Shown piece by piece: positions 40,825 to 47,814 of a DNA stretch of 64,000 bases. The stretch comes from Stutzerimonas stutzeri (GTDB lineage Bacteria; Pseudomonadota; Gammaproteobacteria; Pseudomonadales; Pseudomonadaceae), in NCBI RefSeq assembly GCF_024448985.1, contig NZ_JAMOII010000003.1, positions 186,001-250,000 on the forward strand, written 5' to 3'. Made by a program: the position numbers and the translations under genes. The notes below the pieces were generated by a model that was not told the origin of the DNA, ran no database searches, and saw nothing but the letters and a program-made list of their open reading frames with translations. Numbering within the stretch: position 1 is the stretch's first letter; every line of letters starts with the position of its first letter.

Positions 40825-40841
40825 TGCAGGGGCTGTGCCAA
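40825..40841 (-). promoter_or_regulatory. Sigma-54 (-24/-12) promoter of the nitrate reductase operon
   Basis: The minus strand reads TTGGCACAGCCCCTGCA, with GG at 40839-40838 and GC at 40827-40826, exactly ten bases apart. Transcription should start near 40814, giving a leader of about 125 bases before the flavoprotein gene. Confidence 0.75.
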
Positions 40842-40904
40842 CCCTGTGTAGGCTTGCTTTCCGCCGCTTAGCGCCAGCGACGGGGCGTGGTGAGACTGTG
40901 TTTT

Positions 40905-40941
40905 TGCACCGCTATGATGCGCGCCGTGCAGCACTGGTGCA
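40905..40941 (-). promoter_or_regulatory. Possible NtrC enhancer half-sites
   Basis: Relative to the NtrC consensus TGCACC-N5-GGTGCA, 40905-40921 has a perfect left half and a four-of-six right half. The adjacent 40925-40941 has a perfect right half and a poor left half. They lie about 65-115 bases upstream of the sigma-54 element, a normal enhancer distance. Confidence 0.45.
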
Positions 40942-40973
40942 GCCAAACTATCTAGCACGCGGAAAATTCGCCG

Positions 40974-41002
40974 TTGACAGCACCCGTGTCGCTTTTTATT
41001 GT
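40974..41002 (+). promoter_or_regulatory. Sigma-70 promoter for the small + strand gene
   Basis: TTGACA at 40974-40979 is a perfect -35 hexamer, and TATTGT at 40997-41002 stands exactly 17 bases downstream. Transcription would begin near 41009, about 128 bases before the ATG of the 103-residue protein. It points away from the nitrate reductase leader. Confidence 0.6.
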
Positions 41003-41136
41003 TTCGCCTCATGCGCCGATTTAGTCAGCTACTTGCGGGGCGCCTGGAGCCGAAGGCTTCGAAATACCGCTAAAGCGCTGGTTCGGTGTCGCCTCCCACC
41101 GCTGCCCAGCGGAATCCTCGAGGCGGGATATCTTTC

Positions 41137-41448
41137 ATGAATGCATCGCAACGCACCTCTCTACGTTTGGCCCCCATCACCAGCGGGCTGGTCCGCAGCA
41201 ATCCGAAAATTCTCCTTGGTGGCAATCATCAGCCGTCGCTGTTGCGCTATTTGGACGGTTGGCCGAAGCGCTGGGGAAAGCCGCGCGCTTTTCTCGTTCA
41301 ATTCACCGGTGCCGATGAATCGCTGGCGCATTTCGCCACGAATAATTTCGATCTGGCAGTCATCCAGGCGCCGAGCGGCGAACGGCTTGAGGAGTGCGTG
41401 CGCGAGCTGACCCGTGTTGCGCGCCAGGGGCTGATCGTTCGGCGTTGA
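41137..41448 (+). CDS. Small conserved-looking protein of unknown function
   Basis: I do not recognise this 103-residue protein. It begins MNASQRTSLRLAPITSGLVR and contains NPKILLGGNHQPSLLRYLDGW and a C-terminal NFDLAVIQAPSGERLEECVRELTRVARQGLIV. That last stretch recalls the late strands of a class I methyltransferase fold, but no SAM-binding motif is present. There is no signal peptide or membrane segment. It is the only + strand gene in the nitrate cluster. It is transcribed divergently from the nitrate reductase operon and converges on the kinase gene with only three bases between the stops. GGCGGG upstream could serve as the ribosome-binding site. Confidence 0.6.
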   Translation: MNASQRTSLRLAPITSGLVRSNPKILLGGNHQPSLLRYLDGWPKRWGKPRAFLVQFTGADESLAHFATNNFDLAVIQAPSGERLEECVRELTRVARQGLIVRR

Positions 41449-41451
41449 TCG

Positions 41452-43125
41452 CTAGCCGTTTTTACCTAGCCACGCCAGCAGAGCCAGATTCAACAACAGC
41501 GAGAGCAGGGCGATGCCGCGCCAGACCTTCAACGGTTCGCGTTCGAGCAATGGCCGCGACGGCGTGCTGTTTGCCAGGCGCTCACCCTGTTCCAGTACCA
41601 ATAGCCATTCTTCGGCTGTTTCGAAGCGCTGTGCGGGCTCTGCCGCGACGGCGCGCTTGAGCATGTCATCCAGCCATTGGGGCAGATCGGGTCGATAGCG
41701 ACTGGCCGGCACAGCGTTGCCGAAACGGGGCCGTTGGAAGGCTTCCACCTCGCCGTAGGGGTAGTGACCGGTGAGCAGGTAGTAGAGCGTGACGCCAGCT
41801 GCGTAGATGTCCTGTTCCCGGCTTGGCGCCGCGCCGGCAAAGGCTTCAGGGGCGATATAGCTCGGCGTGCCCGGCAAGTTGTGCGGCTGGTCCTCGGACA
41901 GCCCCGGGCAATAGGCCAGGCCGAAATCCAGCAGGCGCAGCTCGCCGGCGTCATCCAGGTGCAGGTTTTCCGGTTTGATGTCGCGGTGCAGGATGTTGCG
42001 TCGGTGCAGCATACCCAGCGCGCGGATCAGGCGTGGCGCCATCTGCAACCAGTCGGGCAGCGACATCGGGCCTTGTTGAGTGAAGCGCTGTACGAGGGTC
42101 TGCCCACTGTATTCGCGCTGCACGTAATACAGGTGCTGGCGCCGGGGCAGGTCATGGAGCTCGGGGTAATGGCGGCCTGCGACCCGGCGCAGAAACCATT
42201 CCTCCTGCAGCAACGCTGGTCCGGCTTCGAGTTCGTCCGCCCGGCTCGGTGGCAAAGTCTTGAGCAGCCAGGGCTGACCCTGTTGATCGCGCACACGGTA
42301 GACCAGCGACTGGCGCGATTCGCCCAGCAACGCCTCGATGTACCAGCCTTCGAATGTCTGGCCGAGCCGCAATCGGGGTGGCAACGGCCAATCGGCCAGC
42401 TGAGCGAGCGAATCGGCAAGTACCGCTTCTGACAGTTCGTCGACCCGCAGCAGCAGGGCGCTGGCGTTGTCTTGGCTGCCGTTCTGGTGCGCGAGATCGA
42501 CCAACGTTCTGGCTGCGCTGGTTAGATCAGTTTCGGAACCGAGAATGTTCCGGATATCGCGCTCGGCGATGCTGGCCCAGACGCCGTCGCTCAGCAGCAC
42601 GAAGGTTTCGCCGAGGCGCAGCTCGCCGTCGAGGTAATCCATCACCAGGTGCTGATCCAGGCCCATGGCACGCTTGAGCACGTGCTGCATGTTCGGCTGG
42701 TCCCACACATGGTCTTCGCTCAACCGCTGTAGCTGGCCGTCATACCAGCGATAAGCCCGGCAGTCACCGACGTGGGCAAGGGTAAAGCGCCGCCCACGCA
42801 GCACCAGCGCGGTCAATGTGGTCAGCAGCGGCTGCCCGCCACCGTTGGCTTGCAGCCAGCGATTGTGGGCAACCAGTACTCGGTCGAGCGACTGCGCGAC
42901 GGTCCAGGTTTCCGGTGTGGCGTAGTAATCAGTGGCCAGTGCCTGCAGCGTCGCCCGCGCCGCCAGGCCGCCGTCCGCGCACTGGCTGACACCGTCGGCG
43001 ATAGCGAACAGCGCACCCTTGCTAGCCGCGAGGCCTAGCGTTGGCGTGACGATACGCAGCGCGTCCTGATTTTCTGCACGCGGACCGGTTGCGGTGGCTT
43101 CGCCGAAGGAAAGTTGAAGGGGCAT
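41452..43125 (-). CDS. Bifunctional PP2C phosphatase / serine-threonine kinase
   Basis: The 557-residue protein joins a PP2C phosphatase (about residues 1-235) to a Hanks-type kinase (about 260-525) and ends in a single membrane helix (ALLSLLLNLALLAWLG), so it is tail-anchored in the inner membrane facing the cytoplasm. PP2C motifs RAENQDAL, FAIADGVS, AHVGDCRAYRW, LLSDGVW and SQDNASALL are intact. The kinase keeps the catalytic loop HRDIKPENLHL, the DFG in LLDFGLAYC, and YIAPEAF. The lysine of the ATP site is probably that of WLLKTLPP. It sits between the nitrate transporter and the nitrate reductase operon, as in P. aeruginosa, so a role in controlling nitrate assimilation is likely but unproven here. 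Confidence 0.88.
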   Translation of the reverse strand: MPLQLSFGEATATGPRAENQDALRIVTPTLGLAASKGALFAIADGVSQCADGGLAARATLQALATDYYATPETWTVAQSLDRVLVAHNRWLQANGGGQPLLTTLTALVLRGRRFTLAHVGDCRAYRWYDGQLQRLSEDHVWDQPNMQHVLKRAMGLDQHLVMDYLDGELRLGETFVLLSDGVWASIAERDIRNILGSETDLTSAARTLVDLAHQNGSQDNASALLLRVDELSEAVLADSLAQLADWPLPPRLRLGQTFEGWYIEALLGESRQSLVYRVRDQQGQPWLLKTLPPSRADELEAGPALLQEEWFLRRVAGRHYPELHDLPRRQHLYYVQREYSGQTLVQRFTQQGPMSLPDWLQMAPRLIRALGMLHRRNILHRDIKPENLHLDDAGELRLLDFGLAYCPGLSEDQPHNLPGTPSYIAPEAFAGAAPSREQDIYAAGVTLYYLLTGHYPYGEVEAFQRPRFGNAVPASRYRPDLPQWLDDMLKRAVAAEPAQRFETAEEWLLVLEQGERLANSTPSRPLLEREPLKVWRGIALLSLLLNLALLAWLGKNG

Positions 43126-43155
43126 AAGTCGATCCGATGCGATCAGGTTTAGCCT

Positions 43156-43216
43156 GAAGCTAGAAGCTAGAAGCTAGAAGCTAAATGCACCTCTTCCAGC
43201 TTCCAGCTTTTAGCTG
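43156..43216. repeat. GAAGCTA tandem repeat and complementary AGCTT arm
   Basis: Four perfect copies of GAAGCTA (43156-43183) are followed by CTTCCAGCTTCCAGCTTTTAGCTG. On the minus strand transcript the two arms can pair with several G-U pairs around a loop of about ten bases. It lies in the 97-base gap between the transporter and kinase genes and resembles the palindrome at 13952-13980. Confidence 0.6.
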
Positions 43217-43222
43217 CTCCCT

Positions 43223-44434
43223 CTATACCCTTGCCACTGTCATTGCCGCCGAACCCCAGGTGGTTCTCCAGCGACGCTTCACGCCATAGAGGCCGAACCA
43301 GGCCAACGCACCCAGGCTGGCGAACAGCCAGAGACCCAGCTGGTAGTCGCCGGTGGCCTGCTTGACGGCGCCCAAACCTGCGGTGAGCAAGAAGCCACCG
43401 ATGCCGCCGGCCATGCCGACTAGCCCGGTCATCACGCCGATTTCCTTGTTGAAGCGCTGCGGCACCAACTGGAACACCGCGCCGTTGCCGGCCCCAAGGC
43501 TGAGCATGGCAACGACGAACAACGCCAGCGCAGCCGTCGAGCTTGGCAGATTGAACCCGACGATAAACAAGCAGATAGCCGTCACGGTATACATCACCAG
43601 CAGCGAGCGGATGCCGCCGATACGGTCGGCCAGCGCGCCGCCCAGCGGCCGCAACAAGCTGCCGGCGAATACGCAGGCGGCGGTGTAGTAGCCGGCCTTG
43701 ACCGGGTCGAACGCGTACTGGTCGTGAAAATAGCCGGGCAGGGTGCTGGCCAGTCCGAGGAAGCCGCCGAACGTCACGCTGTAGAAGAACATGAACCACC
43801 AGCTGTCGCGGTCACCCAGTGCCTTCATGTAGTCGGCGAAGGACTTCGGCGCGGGACGGTTCGGCGCATTCTTGGCCACACTGGCGAAGATAAACAGCGT
43901 CAGCACCAGCGGGATCAGTGCCAGGCCGAATACGTTGCTCCAGCCGAACATCGTAGCCAGCACTGGCGCGAACAGCGCCGCGAGCACGGTCCCGGAGTTG
44001 CCGGCACCGGCAATGCCCATCGCCTTGCCCTGATGCTGCGGCGGATACCACTGTGACGCCAACGGCAGCGCCACGGCGAAGGAGGCACCGGCCATGCCGA
44101 GGAACAGGCCGAGCAGCAGCGCCTGCTCATAGTTGTGGATGCCGTGGAGCCAGGCTACGAACAGCGCGGCGATCACCACGATCTGGCCGAACAGCCCGGC
44201 TGCCTTCGGTGAGGTGCGGTCGGCCAGCATACCCAGCACCAGGCGCAGAACGGCGCCGGAGAGGATCGGCGTAGCCACCATAAAGGCGCGCTGCTGCGTG
44301 GTCAGCCCGAGATCGGCAGCGATCTGCACGCCCATCGGGCCGAGTACGTACCAGACCATGAAACTCAAATCGAAGTAGAGAAAGGCAGAGAACAGCGTCG
44401 GCGTATGGCCGGCTTTCCAGAAACTCGTATTCAT
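43223..44434 (-). CDS. Nitrate/nitrite transporter, NarK/NasA type (MFS)
   Basis: The 403-residue protein is a 12-helix major-facilitator transporter of the nitrate/nitrite porter family, which brings nitrate into the cell. Signature stretches include GMAGASFAVALPLASQWYPPQHQGKAMGIAGAGNSG and GMAGGIGGFLL, the two glycine-rich nitrate signature helices. The ATG at 44434 has GAGGTG upstream. The gene has its own sigma-54 promoter and an attenuated leader, and is followed after 97 bases by the kinase gene. In P. aeruginosa its counterpart is called nasA; I leave the symbol blank to avoid confusion with the reductase. Confidence 0.92.
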   Translation of the reverse strand: MNTSFWKAGHTPTLFSAFLYFDLSFMVWYVLGPMGVQIAADLGLTTQQRAFMVATPILSGAVLRLVLGMLADRTSPKAAGLFGQIVVIAALFVAWLHGIHNYEQALLLGLFLGMAGASFAVALPLASQWYPPQHQGKAMGIAGAGNSGTVLAALFAPVLATMFGWSNVFGLALIPLVLTLFIFASVAKNAPNRPAPKSFADYMKALGDRDSWWFMFFYSVTFGGFLGLASTLPGYFHDQYAFDPVKAGYYTAACVFAGSLLRPLGGALADRIGGIRSLLVMYTVTAICLFIVGFNLPSSTAALALFVVAMLSLGAGNGAVFQLVPQRFNKEIGVMTGLVGMAGGIGGFLLTAGLGAVKQATGDYQLGLWLFASLGALAWFGLYGVKRRWRTTWGSAAMTVARV

Positions 44435-44590
44435 CGAACACCTCACTAGACGCTAGACAAGTGCAGCCGACGCGCCGAAATGGGCGGCGGATATGCGATG
44501 ACCGCCCAGCCGATCCGGCTGCGGCAGTGCTCGAAGCAGTTGCGAGTGGCGGGGTCGTTGCCATTCGCGCCCCGATCCCTGGGGCAAACG

Positions 44591-44642
44591 AAAAAGCGCC
44601 GCGAAACCGCCGTCAGTCTCAACGGGGCAACGCGACGCCTTT
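44591..44642 (-). terminator. Leader terminator of the nitrate transporter gene
   Basis: On the minus strand AAAGGCGTCGCG (44642-44631) pairs, with one bulge and one G-U pair, with CGCGGCGCTTT (44603-44593), followed by further T residues. It lies about 155 bases before the transporter ATG and should be bypassed when NasT acts. Confidence 0.7.
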
Positions 44643-44655
44643 GTCATGTCTGTGA

Positions 44656-44673
44656 GTAACCGCCTTTGGCTAC
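44656..44673 (-). promoter_or_regulatory. ANTAR-type hexaloop hairpin in the transporter leader
   Basis: GUAGCC pairs with GGUUAC (one G-U pair) around the loop AAAGGC, which again has A at position 1 and G at position 4. It sits 13 bases before the leader terminator, mirroring the arrangement ahead of the nitrate reductase operon. Confidence 0.65.
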
Positions 44674-44687
44674 CTGATGTGTACTAA

Positions 44688-44704
44688 GCATTAGCTGTGC
44701 CAAA
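44688..44704 (-). promoter_or_regulatory. Sigma-54 (-24/-12) promoter of the nitrate transporter gene
   Basis: The minus strand reads TTTGGCACAGCTAATGC, with GG at 44701-44700 and GC at 44689-44688, ten bases apart. The predicted start near 44677 is just before the hexaloop hairpin. The leader to the ATG is about 240 bases. Confidence 0.8.
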
Positions 44705-44708
44705 GAGC

Positions 44709-44733
44709 CGAAGCCTGACATTTCAAGGCTTCG
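44709..44733. terminator. Hairpin after the thioesterase gene
   Basis: CGAAGCCT and AGGCTTCG form a perfect eight-base-pair stem with a nine-base loop, 75 bases past the thioesterase stop on the minus strand and directly before the sigma-54 element. On the minus strand it is followed by GCTCTTTGG, a weak U-tract, so it may insulate the transporter promoter. Confidence 0.5.
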
Positions 44734-44807
44734 CGCGCAGCCAGGGCTTCGCTGCCGAGCGAAATGGGCGCACCTCAGGTGCGTCGTGCTTCGAAGTGGA
44801 GCGTTTT

Positions 44808-45251
44808 TCAGCTGATGCGGTTGACCTTGGGGAACTTGGCGTCGAACTCGCTGGGCATCGGTACGACGCGCTTGTTCAGATAGTCGTAGAAAACGAAACC
44901 GGACTTGGCCATGGCGATCAAGGTGCCATCGGCGGGGCGGGTGATGCGGAAGGTGATGTCGCCACCATAGCGGTTGAAGTCCATCACGCCGACTTCGAAC
45001 AGCAGCACATCGCGCGCATGGGCTTCGGCTTTGTAGGTAGTGGCGAGGTCGGTGACGATGATGCCGTTTCCGTCCTTTCTGGTCTCGGCGATGCCGTAGG
45101 CGAACAGAAAGCGCGCGCGGGCCTCGGAGATCATCGAGATCATCGAATCGTTGGCCAGATGATTACCGGCGTTGATGTCGGTGATGCGTACGGTCAGTTG
45201 CGTGGTGAAGCAGAATTGGTCTTCGGGAAACTGCAAAGTGAGGCGGGCCAT
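44808..45251 (-). CDS. Hotdog-fold acyl-CoA thioesterase-like protein
   Basis: This 147-residue protein has the 4-hydroxybenzoyl-CoA thioesterase type hotdog fold, seen in TDINAGNHLANDSMISMISEARARFLF (strand, then the long central helix) and the later strands with ARDVLLFEVGVMDFNRYGGDITFRI. The catalytic Asp would be that of ITDINAG. The substrate is unknown. It lies between nasT and the transporter gene on the same strand, but nothing links it to nitrate use and it may be a passenger. Confidence 0.75.
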   Translation of the reverse strand: MARLTLQFPEDQFCFTTQLTVRITDINAGNHLANDSMISMISEARARFLFAYGIAETRKDGNGIIVTDLATTYKAEAHARDVLLFEVGVMDFNRYGGDITFRITRPADGTLIAMAKSGFVFYDYLNKRVVPMPSEFDAKFPKVNRIS

Positions 45252-45408
45252 GAAATGCTCGGCTGGTGATCGAAGGCGCGCATTCTAGCGTAGCCACTAT
45301 GTCCGCCACAGCTAACGCCGGAGCACAGCGCGAGCGCCATCGGCTCGCCACAGCAGCGCTGCAAGTAACGTGCGAGAGCTCATGGTCTATTGTGCGGAGC
45401 GCCGAATC

Positions 45409-45552
45409 TCATACAGATGCTTTCCAGTCGCGCTTTGTTTTAGTGCGTAGCGCTTCGACTCGCTGATGATGCTGTGCGCTTGCAATCCGGTTCAGGTAAT
45501 GGCCGAGCAATGCCAGCAGGCAGGCAATTACCAAGGTCGCGATCATGGCCAT
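45409..45552 (-). CDS. 47-residue single-helix membrane protein
   Basis: A short gene starts at the ATG at 45552 behind a strong ribosome-binding site (AAGAAGGA at 45567-45560, seven bases away) and ends with TGA at 45409. The peptide begins MAMIATLVIACLLALLGHYL, one membrane helix, and continues with a short charged tail (RVEALRTKTKRDWKASV), so the tail should stay in the cytoplasm. It lies 278 bases after nasT on the same strand. No family is recognised. Codon use is normal for the region. Homologs would confirm it. Confidence 0.55.
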   Translation of the reverse strand: MAMIATLVIACLLALLGHYLNRIASAQHHQRVEALRTKTKRDWKASV

Positions 45553-45830
45553 TCAGATATCCTTCTTTTTTGTTCGATCAGCGTTTGGAGCGAATCTCAT
45601 TGAGGCTTGTGCTGTTCAGCACCCCTCTGTCAGCCGGCGTTGTGCGTGGTTAATGCTACGTGAAGGCAGGCAAGACTCTTGCCAATGAGCAGCATCAATG
45701 CCGCTTGACTCTGCGGCCAAGATAATGGGGTGCCTTTCAGCGAAGCATGGCCGCTCAGCTCGTCTTGCTGAGGCGAAACGCCCAGCGGTGGTGCAACGTT
45801 GAAGCTGCGCGCACCTTTGCCGGACAGTCG

Positions 45831-46409
45831 TTACCGATCGAGCAGTTCGTTCATGGCGATGATCTGCTCGGCTACCTGTATCAGCTTCTGCTGGCGGCTC
45901 ATGGCCTGGCGGCGCATCAATGTATAGGCGTCTTCCTCGTTGCAGCTTTTCATTTTCATCAGCATGCCCTTGGCCAGCTCGATGCGCTTGCGCTCGACCA
46001 ACTGTTGATCGCGCGCCTGCAGTTGCGCACGAATGGCCTGATCGCTTTCGAAGCGGGCCATCGCCACATCCAGGATCGGTTTGAGGCGTTGAGCCTGGAT
46101 GCCTTCGACGATATAGGCGCTGACGCCGGCGCGAATCGCCTGGCGCATGGCGTCGGGGTTGTCGTCGTCGGTGAACATGACGATGGGCCGCGGCTGATCG
46201 CGGCTGACCATCACCACCTGCTCCATCACGTCTCGGCCAGGTGAGTCGGTGTCGATCAGCACTACGTCGGGGCGAATCGCTTCGACTCGTTCGGGCAGGT
46301 CGATGGTCAGGCCGGATTCCTCAATCACCTCGAAGCCGGCTTCCATCAGCGCGGCGCGCAGGCGACCAACCTTGCGAGGCGTATCGTCGATCAGCAGGAC
46401 GCGAAGCAT
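45831..46409 (-). CDS. nasT: NasT, nitrate-responsive ANTAR antiterminator
   Basis: The 192-residue protein has an N-terminal receiver-like domain (RVLLIDDTPRKVGRLRAAL, with VVLIDTDSPGRD holding the aspartate region) and a C-terminal ANTAR RNA-binding domain (ERKRIELAKGMLMKMKSCNEEDAYTLMRRQAM). NasT binds hexaloop hairpins in nas leader RNAs and prevents termination, and is held inactive by NasS when nitrate is absent. Two such leaders occur in this window. It begins 11 bases after nasS. Confidence 0.93.
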   Translation of the reverse strand: MLRVLLIDDTPRKVGRLRAALMEAGFEVIEESGLTIDLPERVEAIRPDVVLIDTDSPGRDVMEQVVMVSRDQPRPIVMFTDDDNPDAMRQAIRAGVSAYIVEGIQAQRLKPILDVAMARFESDQAIRAQLQARDQQLVERKRIELAKGMLMKMKSCNEEDAYTLMRRQAMSRQQKLIQVAEQIIAMNELLDR

Positions 46410-46420
46410 GGCTTTCTCCC

Positions 46421-47644
46421 TTAGCTCGGCTCGAGCAGCGCGGCGGTTTCGGTTAGGCCATCCAAGGCGAAACTGCGTGCATAGACGGCCGGATCGCTGC
46501 CGTCCCAGCGACTGCCATCCATCAGCACGGCGCTGCGCATGACCGAGTCCGGCACTGAAATGTTCAATGTCGTCGCCGCATCGCGGTAGAGGCTGGTTTG
46601 CTGCACCTTCTGCGCAATGGCGAGGTAGTCCGGATCTTCGCGCAACAGGCCCCAGCGGCGCAGTTGGGTCATGAACCAGAGGCCGTCGGAATGGTAGGGC
46701 ATGTTCACCTCGCCATTGCCGAAGAAGCGTAGCGGGTGCTCGTCCTGCCAGGCGCGCCCCAGGCCGTCTTCATACTGGCCGAGAAAACGCGGCTCGATGG
46801 CGGCCACCGGTGCATCGACGTAGCCGCTGCCGGCGATCAACTGCGCGGTGCTGCGCCGATTCTCCTGGCTCTCGTCGATAAAGCGACTGGCTTCGAGGAT
46901 CGCCATGACCAGTGCACGGGCAGTGTTGGGATATTGCTCGACGAAGGCGCGTGTGCAGCCCAGCACCTTTTCCGGATGGGCGGGCCAGATCGATTGGCTG
47001 GTGGCCAGAGTGAAGCCGATGTCTTCCCGTATCGCCTGTGCGCCCCAGGGCTCGCCGGCGCAGAAGCCATCGATGCGACCTGCCCGCAGGTGCGCCACCA
47101 TTTGTGAAGGCGGCACCACCAGCGTACGTACGTCTTTCAGTGGATGGATGCCGTGGGCGGCCAGCCAGTAGTACAGCCAGAGGGCATGCGTGCCGGTGGG
47201 GAAGGTCTGCGCCAGGACGAGTTTTGCACCGCTCTGGCGCACGCTGCGGCTGAGCGCTTCGGGATCGGTCACGCCAGACGACTTGAGTGTGCTTGACAAG
47301 TTGATGCTCTGGCCGTTCTGAGCCAGACCCATGAGCACCGCCATGTCGACCGGCGCGCTGCCGCCGATACCCAGATGCACGGCATAGATCAGGCCGTACA
47401 AGCCATGCGCGGCGTCCAGTTCACCTTCGATCAACTTGTCGCGAATATTCGACCAGGACGTCTGCCGCTGCAGGTTGAGAGTCAAGCCGTAGGGTTGAGC
47501 AAAGCCTTGCGTGGCGGCAACGATCAGCGATGCGGCATCGGTCAGGGCCATGAAGCCGAGATTGACGACGTGCTTTTCCGGCGCATCGCTGCCTGCGACC
47601 CAGGCCAATGGGTTGGGCCGTGGCGGCGTGTTGGGATGAGTCAT
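46421..47644 (-). CDS. nasS: NasS, cytoplasmic nitrate sensor
   Basis: The 407-residue protein resembles the NrtA/CmpA-type nitrate-binding periplasmic proteins but has no signal peptide, as expected for NasS. Motifs include VNLGFMALTDAASLIVAATQGFAQPYGL near the start and RAGRIDGFCAGEPWGAQAI in the second lobe. In known systems NasS sequesters NasT without nitrate and releases it when nitrate or nitrite binds. The nasS-nasT order and tight spacing fit. Confidence 0.93.
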   Translation of the reverse strand: MTHPNTPPRPNPLAWVAGSDAPEKHVVNLGFMALTDAASLIVAATQGFAQPYGLTLNLQRQTSWSNIRDKLIEGELDAAHGLYGLIYAVHLGIGGSAPVDMAVLMGLAQNGQSINLSSTLKSSGVTDPEALSRSVRQSGAKLVLAQTFPTGTHALWLYYWLAAHGIHPLKDVRTLVVPPSQMVAHLRAGRIDGFCAGEPWGAQAIREDIGFTLATSQSIWPAHPEKVLGCTRAFVEQYPNTARALVMAILEASRFIDESQENRRSTAQLIAGSGYVDAPVAAIEPRFLGQYEDGLGRAWQDEHPLRFFGNGEVNMPYHSDGLWFMTQLRRWGLLREDPDYLAIAQKVQQTSLYRDAATTLNISVPDSVMRSAVLMDGSRWDGSDPAVYARSFALDGLTETAALLEPS

Positions 47645-47767
47645 GCGAACGGGACCTTTGACATGCTAGACGAGCGGATCGTCGTCGGGAGGCGGCTGAT
47701 GCGCTGAGAGATCATGTCCCTGACGAAGCAAGCCACATGCCAAAGGGAAGAGAAGAGCTGCCCGCTC

Positions 47768-47799
47768 GCGGTTGAGGCGGCGGGCCATACATCAACCGC
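47768..47799. other. Inverted repeat between batD and nasS
   Basis: GCGGTTGA and TCAACCGC form an eight-base-pair perfect inverted repeat separated by 16 bases, shortly past the batD stop on the minus strand. A pyrimidine-rich stretch (GCTCTTCTCTTCCC) follows on that strand, so a weak terminator separating the bat operon from nasS is possible. Confidence 0.4.
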
Positions 47800-47814
47800 T
47801 GCGCTTTTGAGCTT

